Assembly: GCA_946479505.1 (NCBI GenBank)
Contig: CAMLGC010000028.1
Location: forward strand, 1 to 32,725
Origin: an uncultured Sphingomonadaceae bacterium
GTDB lineage: Bacteria > Pseudomonadota > Alphaproteobacteria > Sphingomonadales > Sphingomonadaceae
Length of the DNA stretch: 32,725 nucleotides
Direction of reading: 5' to 3'
Below, piece after piece: positions 1 to 7,089 of the stretch. Both the position numbers and the translations under genes were made by a program. The stretch's first letter is position 1; every line of letters begins with the position of its first letter. Below the pieces are notes generated by a model, which was given only the letters and a program-made list of their open reading frames with translations, made no database searches and had not been told where the DNA came from.

Positions 1-297
1 CACACCAAGCTCTACCTGATCGACCGGGCGGTCTATATCGGCTCCGCCAATTTCGACGTGCGCAGCCTTTTCCTGAACCTCGAGGTGATGCTCCGCATCG
101 ACGACGCAGCCTTCGCCGATCACGTCCGCCGCTATGTCGATGGCGAGGTGGCCGCGAGCACGCGAATCACCCAACGCTGGTGGAAACGCCATGTCGGCTG
201 GTGGCAGCGCATCAAGCAGGCGGTGGCGTATTTCGTCGTCGCCGTGCTCGACTATAATGTGACGCGCAAGCTCAACTTCGGGCCGGACGGAAAATAG
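1..297 (+). CDS. Phospholipase D / cardiolipin synthase-type protein, C-terminal fragment (5' end outside window)
   Basis: The reading frame is open from base 1, so the gene begins upstream of the window. The first visible residues form the second HKD catalytic motif of the phospholipase D superfamily: HTKLYLID, then GSANFDVRS (HxKx4D, GSxN). This motif attacks the phosphodiester bond in phosphatidyl transfer. After it come about 75 residues with a basic, Trp-rich stretch (TQRWWKRHVGWWQR) and the hydrophobic segment AVAYFVVAVLDY, which could contact the membrane. Cardiolipin synthases (ClsA type) and other bacterial PLD-like proteins end in this way; the missing N-terminus prevents a firm choice. 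It converges on a PmtA-like phospholipid methyltransferase, which fits a phospholipid role. The stop codon is TAG at 295-297. Confidence 0.85.
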   Translation, partial: HTKLYLIDRAVYIGSANFDVRSLFLNLEVMLRIDDAAFADHVRRYVDGEVAASTRITQRWWKRHVGWWQRIKQAVAYFVVAVLDYNVTRKLNFGPDGK

Positions 298-302
298 CCG
301 CC

Positions 303-356
303 CTGCCAACGAACGCTGGCATCTCGCTGTTCAAAAAATCCCAGCCTCCGCTGGGG
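303..356. repeat. REPIN-like inverted pair of palindromic units (degenerate copy)
   Basis: This sits between the convergent PLD and methyltransferase genes. It contains AACGCTGGCATCTCG on one side and CCCAGC-N4-GCTGGG on the other. On the minus strand it aligns with the element at 12299-12363: a GCTGGG-type hairpin, a spacer, then GAGATGCCAGCGTTCG. It is therefore another copy of the same family in the opposite orientation, with one arm partly decayed. Confidence 0.6.
333..355 (-). terminator. Intrinsic terminator of the phospholipid methyltransferase gene, built from a repeat arm
   Basis: Read on the minus strand, the six-pair stem CCCAGC / GCTGGG with a GGAG loop is followed at once by ATTTTTTG. 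It starts about 7 bases after the methyltransferase stop codon. Stem plus U-tract is the standard Rho-independent arrangement. The stem is also one arm of the repeat at 303-356. Confidence 0.7.
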
Positions 357-361
357 CGATG

Positions 362-979
362 TCAGTCCTTCCACGCCCAGTAGAGCTGCGCCGGGGGCAC
401 GTTCCACCATTCCATCGCATGATCGATGCGGTCCGCGTGCGGCGTGAGGAAGTCCTTCACCTTGGGCGAGAACTGATAGACGAGGAAGGCGCCGCCCGGG
501 CGCAGCGTCTCGAAGGTCGCCTTGGCGATGGCGGGGCCGACGCCGGTCGGCAGCGTCGAGAAGGGCAGGCCCGAGAGGATGTAGTCCGCATTGTCATGGC
601 CGTGGTCGGCGACGATTTGCGCGACATCCGCGGCCGAACCATGCACCGCGGCGAAGCGGTTGTCGGGAATCGTGTGCCGCAGATAGCGGATGAAATCGGG
701 ATTGGTGTCGATCGCGATGAGCTGGGCGTCGGGCGCGAGCCGATCGAGAATGGGGCGGCAAAAGGTGCCGACGCCGGGGCCGTATTCGACGAACAGCTTG
801 GTGTTCGCCCAATCGACGCGGCCCAGCATCTTGCGGATCAGCCGGTCGGACGAAGGCACGATCGATCCGACCATCACCGGGTGCTTGAGGAATCCCTGGA
901 AGAACATGCCCCATGGTGAGGGAACCCCGGCTGAGCGGCGTTCGCGCCGGCGCGCGGCAGCAGTGGTCGAACTGGTCAT
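362..979 (-). CDS. Class I SAM-dependent methyltransferase, PmtA-like phospholipid N-methyltransferase
   Basis: The product has 205 residues from the chosen ATG. The N-terminal segment MFFQGFLKHPVMVGSIVPSS is characteristic of bacterial phospholipid N-methyltransferases related to PmtA. The SAM-binding Rossmann core follows: FVEYGPGVGTF (motif I), then the acidic end of strand 2 in AIDTNP, a SAADV segment and a late FLVYQFSP strand. Such enzymes methylate phosphatidylethanolamine toward phosphatidylcholine at the inner membrane. KsgA-like methyltransferases share the fold, so the substrate is inferred. The frame continues upstream to 1150, but that part looks non-coding; AGGA five bases before the ATG at 979 decides the start, with ATG 985 as alternative. 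An intrinsic terminator follows the gene. Confidence 0.8.
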   Translation of the reverse strand: MTSSTTAAARRRERRSAGVPSPWGMFFQGFLKHPVMVGSIVPSSDRLIRKMLGRVDWANTKLFVEYGPGVGTFCRPILDRLAPDAQLIAIDTNPDFIRYLRHTIPDNRFAAVHGSAADVAQIVADHGHDNADYILSGLPFSTLPTGVGPAIAKATFETLRPGGAFLVYQFSPKVKDFLTPHADRIDHAMEWWNVPPAQLYWAWKD

Positions 980-1118
980 CGGCATCCTAACGCTGGTGTC
1001 ATAGTCGAGGCATACACTTGGGGTCGCACCTTCGCAACGAACAGGCACGCGCTGGGGTTGCGCGGTTGTGCCATTAACGGCCTTGCGCGTCGGTGGAAAG
1101 CGCCTAAGCGACAGGGGC
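980..1118. promoter_or_regulatory. Divergent intergenic region (methyltransferase / ABM-MFS pair)
   Basis: These 139 bases separate two divergently transcribed units and must hold both promoters. I see no convincing -35/-10 pair or operator palindrome. Confidence 0.4.
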
Positions 1119-1439
1119 ATGCAGGACAGGGCCGGGCAGATTGCGGTCATCTTCGTCTCCGAACGTACCGGCGGCGACGATGACGGCTATGCCCGGGCGG
1201 CCGCGGCCATGGAGACGCTCGCCGCCGACCAGCCCGGCTATCGCGGCATCGAATCGGCGCGCGGTGCCGACGGACTCGGCATCACCGTGAGCTATTGGGC
1301 GGACGAAGCGAGCGCAAAGGCGTGGCGCGACGACCCCGAGCATACGGCGATCCGCGAGCGCGGCCGCGCACGCTGGTACACGCGCTACGAGGTGATCGTC
1401 ACCGAGGTGGCGCGGGCCTATTCCTGGTCGCGCGGATGA
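1119..1439 (+). CDS. Antibiotic biosynthesis monooxygenase (ABM) fold protein
   Basis: This is a 106-residue single-domain protein of the ABM / dimeric alpha-beta barrel type. Visible hallmarks are the first strand (QIAVIFVSER), the helix YARAAAAMETLAADQPGYRG, the central strand GLGITVSYWADEASAKAW, then a helix and the final strand WYTRYEVIVTEV. Family members include small heme-degrading or quinone-oxidising enzymes and many proteins of unknown substrate; nothing here identifies a substrate. The ATG at 1119 is preceded by AGGGG; the frame continues to 1068 but that extension looks unlike protein. The last codon overlaps the start of the following MFS gene (ATGA), so the two are probably translationally coupled. 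Confidence 0.8.
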   Translation: MQDRAGQIAVIFVSERTGGDDDGYARAAAAMETLAADQPGYRGIESARGADGLGITVSYWADEASAKAWRDDPEHTAIRERGRARWYTRYEVIVTEVARAYSWSRG

Positions 1440-2731
1440 AAGCGGCGGGTGCGATCCGGGGGCTGGACCGCCAGTTCGCGCTGCTCTTCACCGTGATGCT
1501 GACGATCGCCGCGGGGAACACCGCGCTGCAATCGGTGCTCCCCGCGCTCGGCCGCTCGCTCGGCGTGCCCGACAGCAATGTCGCGGCCGCCTTCTCGGCG
1601 TCGGCGCTGCTCTGGGTGATCGCCGCGCCGTTCTGGGCGAAGCGGTCGGACCGGCACGGGCGGCGCGCGATGATCCTGATGGGGGTGGGCGGCTTCGCGA
1701 TGTCGCTGCTGCTGTGCGGGTTGTTTCTCGCGGCCGGAATCAACGGCTGGATCAGCGGCAGCGCGGCGTTCCTCGCGTTCATCGGCGGGCGGCTGATCTA
1801 CGGCAGCTTCGGCGCCGCCGCGCCGCCCGCGGTGCAGGCGCTGGTCGCCGGCGCGACCACGCGCGAAGAGCGGACCAAGGCGCTGACACTCCTCGCCTCG
1901 GCATTCGGGCTGGGCACGATCCTCGGCCCTGCGATCGCGCCCTATCTCATCCTCGGCGCGCTCGGATCGATCGAGATCGGGCTCGCCGGGCCGGCGTTCG
2001 TGTTTGCGCTGTTCGGACTCGGCATGTGGCTGACGGTGCGCCGGATGCTGCCCGACGACAAGGGCGGGGGCGGCACGCATGGCGCGGCGACCGCCTATCC
2101 CTCGATCGGCGGGCAATCCTCGGGCGCGAGCATTACCGCCGCCGTGGCGCCGCGCGATGCCGAGCAGGTCGGCTACACCGATCCGCGGATTCGCGCCTGG
2201 ATGATCGCGGGGCTGGTGATGGGGCATGCGCAGGCGATGACCGGCCAGACGATCGGCTTCCTCGTGATCGACCGGCTCCACGTCGCGCCCGAGCAGGCGC
2301 TCGCACCGACCGGGCTGGTGCTGATGATGGGCGCGGGCGCGGCGCTGCTGGCGCAATGGGGGATCATTCCGCTGCTCAACCTCAGCCCGCGCCGGCTGGT
2401 GCTGGCCGGGCTGGTGGTCGCCGCGATCGGCTGCGTCGGCACCGGGCTCGCGACCTCGCTCTACGGAATCGCGACCAGCTACGCGCTCGCCTCGCTGGGC
2501 TTCGGCTTTACCCGCCCGGGCTTCACGGCAGGCTCCTCGCTTGCGGTCGGGCCGGAGGCGCAGGGGGCGGTCGCGGGCAAGGTGACGAGCGTCAACGGCG
2601 CAAGCTTCGTGCTCGGTCCCTCGATCGGCGTGGGGCTGTACGAATGGGTCAAGCCGCTGCCGTACCTGGTCGCCGCCGCAGCGCTGGTGGCGATCCTCGG
2701 CTATGCGTGGGTGACGCTGAGGGAGCGGTAA
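1436..2731 (+). CDS. MFS transporter, DHA1 / TetA-like drug exporter family
   Basis: The 431-residue protein is strongly hydrophobic with about twelve membrane segments. The loop between helices 2 and 3 carries motif A (FWAKRSDRHGRRAMI, residues 66-80), diagnostic of the major facilitator superfamily. A charged, Gly-rich cytoplasmic stretch at about residues 205-245 separates the two six-helix halves. Length and motif A fit the 12-helix proton-coupled exporters related to TetA and Bcr; the substrate cannot be read from sequence. The start ATG overlaps the stop of the ABM-fold gene by four bases. The in-frame extension back to 1295 is rejected because it lies entirely over that gene. A REPIN-like repeat follows the stop. 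Confidence 0.88.
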   Translation: MKAAGAIRGLDRQFALLFTVMLTIAAGNTALQSVLPALGRSLGVPDSNVAAAFSASALLWVIAAPFWAKRSDRHGRRAMILMGVGGFAMSLLLCGLFLAAGINGWISGSAAFLAFIGGRLIYGSFGAAAPPAVQALVAGATTREERTKALTLLASAFGLGTILGPAIAPYLILGALGSIEIGLAGPAFVFALFGLGMWLTVRRMLPDDKGGGGTHGAATAYPSIGGQSSGASITAAVAPRDAEQVGYTDPRIRAWMIAGLVMGHAQAMTGQTIGFLVIDRLHVAPEQALAPTGLVLMMGAGAALLAQWGIIPLLNLSPRRLVLAGLVVAAIGCVGTGLATSLYGIATSYALASLGFGFTRPGFTAGSSLAVGPEAQGAVAGKVTSVNGASFVLGPSIGVGLYEWVKPLPYLVAAAALVAILGYAWVTLRER

Positions 2732-2751
2732 GCTGTCGCAGATGCGCGTGA

Positions 2752-2873
2752 TCCTCCCCTGACAGGAGAGGGGGACCGCTCGCGAAGCGAATGGTGGAGG
2801 GGTGTTCCGCTATCGAGAACGCGACACCCCTCCGTCAGCCCTGCGGGCTGCCACCTCCCCTTACAGGGGAGGA
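2752..2873. repeat. Composite inverted repeat of about 120 bp, copy 1 (REPIN-like)
   Basis: The left arm starts TCCTCCCC, has GGGGACCGCTCGCGAAGCGA, and ends TGGAGGGGT. The right arm is its structural mirror: ACCCCTCCG, CAGCCCTGCGGGCTG, CCACCTCCCCT, AGGGGAGGA. A second copy lies at 21191-21308. Each arm contains its own short hairpins. The element fills most of the gap between the convergent MFS and Cdc48-like genes and may block read-through, though it has no U-tract. Confidence 0.85.
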
Positions 2874-2906
2874 TTCGCGCCGGTTTCCGTCTCGGGTGAC
2901 GATGTC

Positions 2907-5195
2907 CTACCCCTTCGACCCGTGCGGCGTCAGCATCCCCGGCGCGATGAAGCCGATCGGCTGGAGCGCGGAAGCCTCCTGCTTCAATCGTGCCGCCATC
3001 TGCTCGTATTCCTGCTCCATCTCGGGCGTCACCGAGGCGCGCGATTCGGTGAGCGCTTCCTCGAAATCGGCCATCGTCACCTCGTTCGTCGACAGCGATT
3101 TCCTCAGCGCGACCAATCCGGCGCGCCGCACGAGATCCTCCAGATCGGCGCCGGTGAATCGATCGGTGCGCCGCGCGAGATCGTCGAGATCGACATCGTC
3201 CGCGAGCGGCATTTTGGCGGTCTGGATCGCGAGGATGCGCCGCCGCCCGTCCGTCTCGGGGACCGAAACATAGATCAGCTCGTCGAACCGGCCGGGGCGC
3301 AGCAGCGCCGGATCGACCAGGTTGGGCCGGTTGGTCGCGCCGATCACCACCACCGACTGGAGCTCTTCGAGCCCGTCCATCTCGGCAAGGATGGTGTTGA
3401 CCACGCGCTCGGTCACCTGCGGCTCGCCGAGCCCGCCGCCGCGCGCGGGCACCAGCGAATCGAGCTCGTCGATGAAGATCACGCACGGCGCCACCTGGCG
3501 CGCCCGCGCGAACAGCCGGGCGATCTGCTGCTCGCTCTCGCCATACCATTTGGAGAGCAGGTCGGATGATTTGGTGGCGATGAAATTGGCCTCCGCCTCG
3601 CGCGCGACCGCCTTGGCCAGCAACGTCTTGCCGGTGCCCGGCGGCCCGTAGAGCAGGAAGCCCTTGGCCGGACGAATGCCGAGCCGCCGGAACGCATCGG
3701 GGTTCTTCAAGGGCAGCTCGACGCCTTCCTTGAGCCGCTCCTGCGCCTGGTCGAGGCCACCGATATCCTCCCACCGCGTCTGCGGCGCCTGCACCATCAC
3801 CTCGCGCATCGCCGAGGGTTGCACCCGCTTGATCGCCTCGAGGAAATCCTCGCGGGTCACCGAAAGATCGTCGAGCACCTCGGGCGGAATCGTCCCGTCC
3901 TCGAGGTTGAGCCGCGGCATGATCCGCCGCACCGCCTCGATCGCCGCCTCGCGGGTGAGCGCCGCGAGGTCGGCGCCGACGAAGCCGTAGGTGGTGCGCG
4001 CGAGCTCGCCGAGATCGACCTTGTCGCCCAGCGGCATGCCGCGCGTGTGGATGCCCAGGATCTCTCGCCGCCCGCGCTCGTCGGGAACGCCGATCACGAT
4101 CTCGCGGTCGAACCGGCCGGGGCGGCGCAGCGCCTCGTCGACTGCCTCGGGACGGTTGGTGGCGGCGATCACGACGAGGTTGGCGCGCGCCTCGAGCCCG
4201 TCCATCAGCGTCAAGAGCTGGGCGACGAGGCGCTTCTCCGCTTCGCCCTGCACGCGGTCGCGCTTGGGGGCGATCGAATCGATCTCGTCGATGAAGACGA
4301 TCGACGGCGCGGCCTTGGTCGCCTCCTCGAACACCTGGCGCAGCCGACTCTCCGACTCGCCATAGGCCGAGCCCATGATCTCGGGGCCGTTGATGAGGAA
4401 GAATTCGGCCGCGCTCTCGTTGGCGACCGCACGCGCGAGGCGCGTCTTGCCGGTGCCCGGGGGCCCGTGGAGCAGCACGCCCTTGGGCGGATCGACGCCG
4501 AGGCGCTGGAACAACTCGGGGTAGCGCAGCGGCAGCTCGACCATCTCGCGGAGCTGGTCGATCGTCCCCGCCATCCCGCCGATATCGTCATAGGTGACGT
4601 CGGCGCGGCGCGATTGCTGCGGCTCCTCGTATTCGGTGCGCAGCTCGATCTCGGTATTCTCGTCGATATGGACGATGCCCTTGGGGCTCGCCTGCACGAC
4701 CGTGAGGCGGATTTCCTGCAAGGCATAGGCCGGCGCGCGGAGATATTGGGCGACGTTGGGCGGAATGTTGTCGACGCGCTGCTGCCCCGCGGTCGCAACG
4801 ACGTCGCCCTGGCAGAGCGGCCGGCCGACGAAAACGCGCTTCAACGCCTGGCTCGACCCCTGGAGCCGCAGGTTCTGCTGCGCGGGGGCGAAGACGACGC
4901 GACTCGCGGGCTTCGATTCGGCCTTGCGCACGCCGACATATTCGCCCGAGCCCGCGCCCGCATTGGCGCGCTGGAGCCCGTCGATGCGGATGATCTGGAG
5001 ACCCTCGTCCTCGGGATAGGGGAAAACCGCGCGCGCCGGGGTGGTGCGCTTGCCGACGATCTCGATCACGTCGCCTTCGGCGATCGCGAGCTGCGCCATC
5101 ACCGCACGCGGAAGATGCGCGATCCCGCGCCCCGAATCCTCGGGTCGGGCATTGGCGACCTGGAGCTTGTGGACCGGCGTATCGCTGTCGGCCAT
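2907..5195 (-). CDS. Cdc48/p97/VAT-family double AAA+ ATPase
   Basis: The 762-residue protein has the full Cdc48 layout. An N-domain (about 1-185) has the double-psi barrel pattern (HKLQVANARPEDSGRGIA). D1 has Walker A GPPGTGKT at 244-251, Walker B IVFIDEID at 299-306, pore loop AYGESE near 277-282 and arginine finger RRPGRFD at 357-363. D2 has Walker A at 517-524, pore loop KWYGESE at 549-555, Walker B IFIDELD at 573-579 and LRPGRFD at 632-638. All nucleotide-binding and finger residues are present, so both rings should hydrolyse ATP and thread protein substrates. Archaeal VAT and eukaryotic p97 do this upstream of the proteasome; bacterial partners are largely unknown. The start ATG has GAGGGG eight bases upstream. 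No partner protease is adjacent. Confidence 0.95.
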   Translation of the reverse strand: MADSDTPVHKLQVANARPEDSGRGIAHLPRAVMAQLAIAEGDVIEIVGKRTTPARAVFPYPEDEGLQIIRIDGLQRANAGAGSGEYVGVRKAESKPASRVVFAPAQQNLRLQGSSQALKRVFVGRPLCQGDVVATAGQQRVDNIPPNVAQYLRAPAYALQEIRLTVVQASPKGIVHIDENTEIELRTEYEEPQQSRRADVTYDDIGGMAGTIDQLREMVELPLRYPELFQRLGVDPPKGVLLHGPPGTGKTRLARAVANESAAEFFLINGPEIMGSAYGESESRLRQVFEEATKAAPSIVFIDEIDSIAPKRDRVQGEAEKRLVAQLLTLMDGLEARANLVVIAATNRPEAVDEALRRPGRFDREIVIGVPDERGRREILGIHTRGMPLGDKVDLGELARTTYGFVGADLAALTREAAIEAVRRIMPRLNLEDGTIPPEVLDDLSVTREDFLEAIKRVQPSAMREVMVQAPQTRWEDIGGLDQAQERLKEGVELPLKNPDAFRRLGIRPAKGFLLYGPPGTGKTLLAKAVAREAEANFIATKSSDLLSKWYGESEQQIARLFARARQVAPCVIFIDELDSLVPARGGGLGEPQVTERVVNTILAEMDGLEELQSVVVIGATNRPNLVDPALLRPGRFDELIYVSVPETDGRRRILAIQTAKMPLADDVDLDDLARRTDRFTGADLEDLVRRAGLVALRKSLSTNEVTMADFEEALTESRASVTPEMEQEYEQMAARLKQEASALQPIGFIAPGMLTPHGSKG

Positions 5196-5296
5196 GTGTG
5201 TTTGTCCCCTCTCGTATAGTCGTGCAAGCGCGCGAGATAGGGGGCCGGTTCCGGCAATGCGAGGGGCGCGCGCGGCGCGTGGAACCGCTTACGGGC

Positions 5297-5327
5297 AAAA
5301 AAAGGGCCAGCCCCGAAGGGCCGGCCC
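5297..5327 (-). terminator. Strong Rho-independent terminator with no obvious gene feeding it
   Basis: On the minus strand GGGCCGGCCC-TTCG-GGGCTGGCCC is followed by TTTTTTT: a ten-pair stem with one G-T wobble, a stable tetraloop and a U-tract. The nearest gene to its right (LysR) is on the other strand, so no annotated minus-strand gene ends here. Read on the plus strand the same hairpin is followed, after seven bases, by TTTTT, so weak bidirectional activity is possible. It also insulates the Cdc48-like gene from upstream transcription. Confidence 0.8.
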
Positions 5328-5415
5328 GTGAAAGTTTTTAGGAGAGGATGCCTGAAAGGCCTGCTCTATGTGCGGCGCAGCATGATTTTGTGCAAGTGCG
5401 AAAAGAACGATCGCG

Positions 5416-5432
5416 ATTGCAGAAAGCGCAAT
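5416..5432. promoter_or_regulatory. Candidate LysR-type regulator box
   Basis: ATTGC-N7-GCAAT is a perfect interrupted palindrome that contains the T-N11-A core of LysR-family sites. It lies about 65 bases upstream of the LysR start codon, where autoregulatory sites usually are. The assignment is by pattern only. Confidence 0.45.
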
Positions 5433-5496
5433 TGAGAACGTTGCGCTTGCGCCGGTGATCTGGAAGATGGCGCCTCTGCCATCGTCGGAACATCGT

Positions 5497-6375
5497 ATGC
5501 GTCGTCTGCCCCCGCTCACCGCCATCGAGGCCTTTGTCCAGGTCGCGCGGCTGGGCTCGATCAAGGCCGCTGCGCAGGAGCTCGCACTGTCCGCCCCGGC
5601 GCTCAGCCGCCGCATCCAGGCGCTCGAGCGCTTCATCGGCCGTCCGCTCTTCGACCGCCGGCACCAAGCGATGCAGCTCAACAGCGACGGCGAACGGTTG
5701 CTCTCGCAGATCGCCCCCGCGCTCGACAGCCTGTCCGACGCGGTCGAGGCGATGACGAGCGGGATCGAGGTGTTGCGCCTGCGCCTCGGCATCCTGCCGC
5801 TGTTCGCATCGCAGCGGCTCTTTCCCAAGCTGAGCGAGCTCCGGAAGCGTCATCCCGAGCTTCATCTCGACATCGACACCGCCGGGCATACGGTCTCGCG
5901 GCTCGGCGAAGGCCTCGATGTCGCCGTGGCGCTGGCGCGCGACATCGATCCCGGCCTCTATTCCAGGCGGCTCGACCGCAATCAGGTCTATGTGATCGGC
6001 GCGCGGTCGCTGATCGAGCGCGAAGACCCGATAACGCGCCCCGAGCAGCTCGCGGGGCTGACCGCGCTCCTCCACCGCGACATGCCGGAAACCTTCACCG
6101 CCTGGCGCCGTGCCGCAGGGGTGGACGATATCGAACCCGCCGCGATCGACCATTTCGATTCGGGCGCGCTGATGCTCGAGGCCGCGGCGCAGGGGCTCGG
6201 CGTCGCCTTCATGCACGAAAGCCATTTCGACGACGCGCACGACGAGCGGCTGGTGCGGCTGTTCGATATCGAGGTTGCGAGCCCCTACAGCTATTGGTTC
6301 GTCTGCCGCCCGCGCGCGATGATGCAGCGCCCGGTGCGGCTGTTTCACGATTGGCTGATCGACGCGCTGGCGTAG
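5497..6375 (+). CDS. LysR-family transcriptional regulator (GcvA-like)
   Basis: The chosen start gives 292 residues. The N-terminal winged helix-turn-helix is clear: LPPLTAIEAFVQVARLGS, then IKAAAQELALSAPALSRRIQ and ALERFIGRPLFDRR. The LysR substrate-binding domain follows (about 90-285), with the dimer-type strand LRLRLGILPLFASQRLFPKL. The opening MRRLPPLTAIEAF is typical of GcvA-like members, which supports ATG 5497; in-frame GTG 5455 and ATG 5467 are alternatives. LysR proteins usually control a divergent neighbour and themselves. No divergent protein gene is adjacent here, only a short stretch ending in the orphan terminator at 5297-5327, so the target is unknown. A likely binding site lies at 5416-5432. 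Confidence 0.88.
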   Translation: MRRLPPLTAIEAFVQVARLGSIKAAAQELALSAPALSRRIQALERFIGRPLFDRRHQAMQLNSDGERLLSQIAPALDSLSDAVEAMTSGIEVLRLRLGILPLFASQRLFPKLSELRKRHPELHLDIDTAGHTVSRLGEGLDVAVALARDIDPGLYSRRLDRNQVYVIGARSLIEREDPITRPEQLAGLTALLHRDMPETFTAWRRAAGVDDIEPAAIDHFDSGALMLEAAAQGLGVAFMHESHFDDAHDERLVRLFDIEVASPYSYWFVCRPRAMMQRPVRLFHDWLIDALA

Positions 6376-6395
6376 TTTGATCCGCTCACGCGGAA

Positions 6396-6480
6396 GCGGC
6401 ACCAGCCCTCTCCCCACCTCACCTCCCAAGACATTATCCTGACTGTGAGGGTGGGGTGAGGGAGAGGGCTGGTGTGCCGC
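6396..6480. terminator. Long inverted repeat between convergent genes, probable bidirectional terminator
   Basis: GCGGCACCAGCCCTCTCCCC on the left is matched by the complement of GGGAGAGGGCTGGTGTGCCGC on the right, with about 30 bases between the arms. Transcripts from either strand can fold into a long stem just after the LysR or the cyclophilin gene. There is no U-run, so termination may depend on Rho or the element may mainly protect 3' ends. Confidence 0.65.
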
Positions 6481-6483
6481 ACC

Positions 6484-6504
6484 GGATTCAGCGACGCTGA
6501 ATCC
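6484..6504. repeat. Perfect 9-bp hairpin downstream of the cyclophilin gene
   Basis: GGATTCAGC-GAC-GCTGAATCC lies six bases beyond the cyclophilin stop codon. It forms a perfect nine-pair stem with a three-base loop on either strand and lacks a T-run. Confidence 0.6.
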
Positions 6505-6510
6505 GCAAAA

Positions 6511-6966
6511 TCATTCCGCCCGCATCTTCTCGATCTTGCCCGGCTCGCGCGGCGGCTCGCCCTTGGGGAGCGCGTCGACATGCTCCATGCCCGACGTCAC
6601 CTCGCCCCACACGGTATATTGTCCGTCGAGGAACCCGGCATCGTCGAAACAGATGAAGAATTGCGAGTTGGCGCTGTTGGGGTTCATCGTCCGCGCCATC
6701 GAGCAGGTGCCGCGCACGTGCGGCTCGCGGCTGAATTCCGCGGGAAGATCGGGCTTGTCCGATCCGCCGGCGCCGGTGCCGGTCGGATCGCCGCCCTGCG
6801 CCATGAAGCCGGGAATGACGCGGTGGAAGACCACGCCGTCGTAAAACCCGTCATTGGCGAGCTCGGCGATGCGCTCGACGTGCTTGGGCGCGAGATCGGG
6901 GCGCAGCCGGATCACGACGTCACCGTCGGGAAGCGTCATCGTCAGCGTTTCGGGTGTATCGGCCAT
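6511..6966 (-). CDS. Peptidyl-prolyl cis-trans isomerase, cyclophilin type
   Basis: The 151-residue protein is a compact bacterial cyclophilin, which catalyses cis-trans isomerisation of X-Pro bonds. The conserved core is present: YDGVVFHRVIPGFMAQGGDP (residues 42-61, with the catalytic Arg in FHRVI), GTGAGG, then SMARTMNPNSANSQFFI (89-105) and FLDGQYTVWGEV (112-122), which line the proline pocket. No signal peptide is visible, so the protein should be cytoplasmic (PpiB-like). AGGAG six bases before the ATG fixes the start and excludes the much longer open frame to 7893, which covers mgtE on the other strand. Confidence 0.93.
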   Translation of the reverse strand: MADTPETLTMTLPDGDVVIRLRPDLAPKHVERIAELANDGFYDGVVFHRVIPGFMAQGGDPTGTGAGGSDKPDLPAEFSREPHVRGTCSMARTMNPNSANSQFFICFDDAGFLDGQYTVWGEVTSGMEHVDALPKGEPPREPGKIEKMRAE

Positions 6967-7089
6967 GTGCGACTCCTGAGGGAAATGGTTGGCCGCCACG
7001 TAGTGATTGCCCGGCGCGCTGGCAAATGATTGGCATGGCGCGCGTGCGACGCTAGAGCGGCGCCGGGCCGCAACGAGGGAGGTCGGACG
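6967..7089. promoter_or_regulatory. Divergent promoter region, cyclophilin / mgtE
   Basis: These 123 bases hold the start signals of both genes: AGGAG for the cyclophilin and GGGAGG (ending about 7 bases before ATG 7090) for mgtE. I see no riboswitch-like folding such as an M-box, and no clear promoter hexamers. Confidence 0.4.

Noticed and set aside
1295..1435. 47-codon N-terminal extension of the MFS gene
   Set aside because: It lies wholly within the ABM-fold gene in another frame; the ATG at 1436 gives the normal MFS N-terminus.
3819..5219. 466-codon open frame on the plus strand opposite the Cdc48-like gene
   Set aside because: It is antisense to a gene with clear AAA+ motifs; the predicted protein is low in complexity and has no recognisable domain.
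5348..5458. 36-codon plus-strand frame preceded by AGGAGAGG, ending in GTGA at a possible LysR start
   Set aside because: The ribosome site touches the start codon, the product is basic with no similarity that I recognise, and the stretch also contains the regulatory dyad. It could be a leader peptide but the evidence is too thin.
5289..5480. Minus-strand frame with a hydrophobic segment (SIALSAIAIVLFALA) near the orphan terminator
   Set aside because: Its frame runs through the terminator stem before stopping and it lacks a start codon with a ribosome site, so a protein is unlikely.
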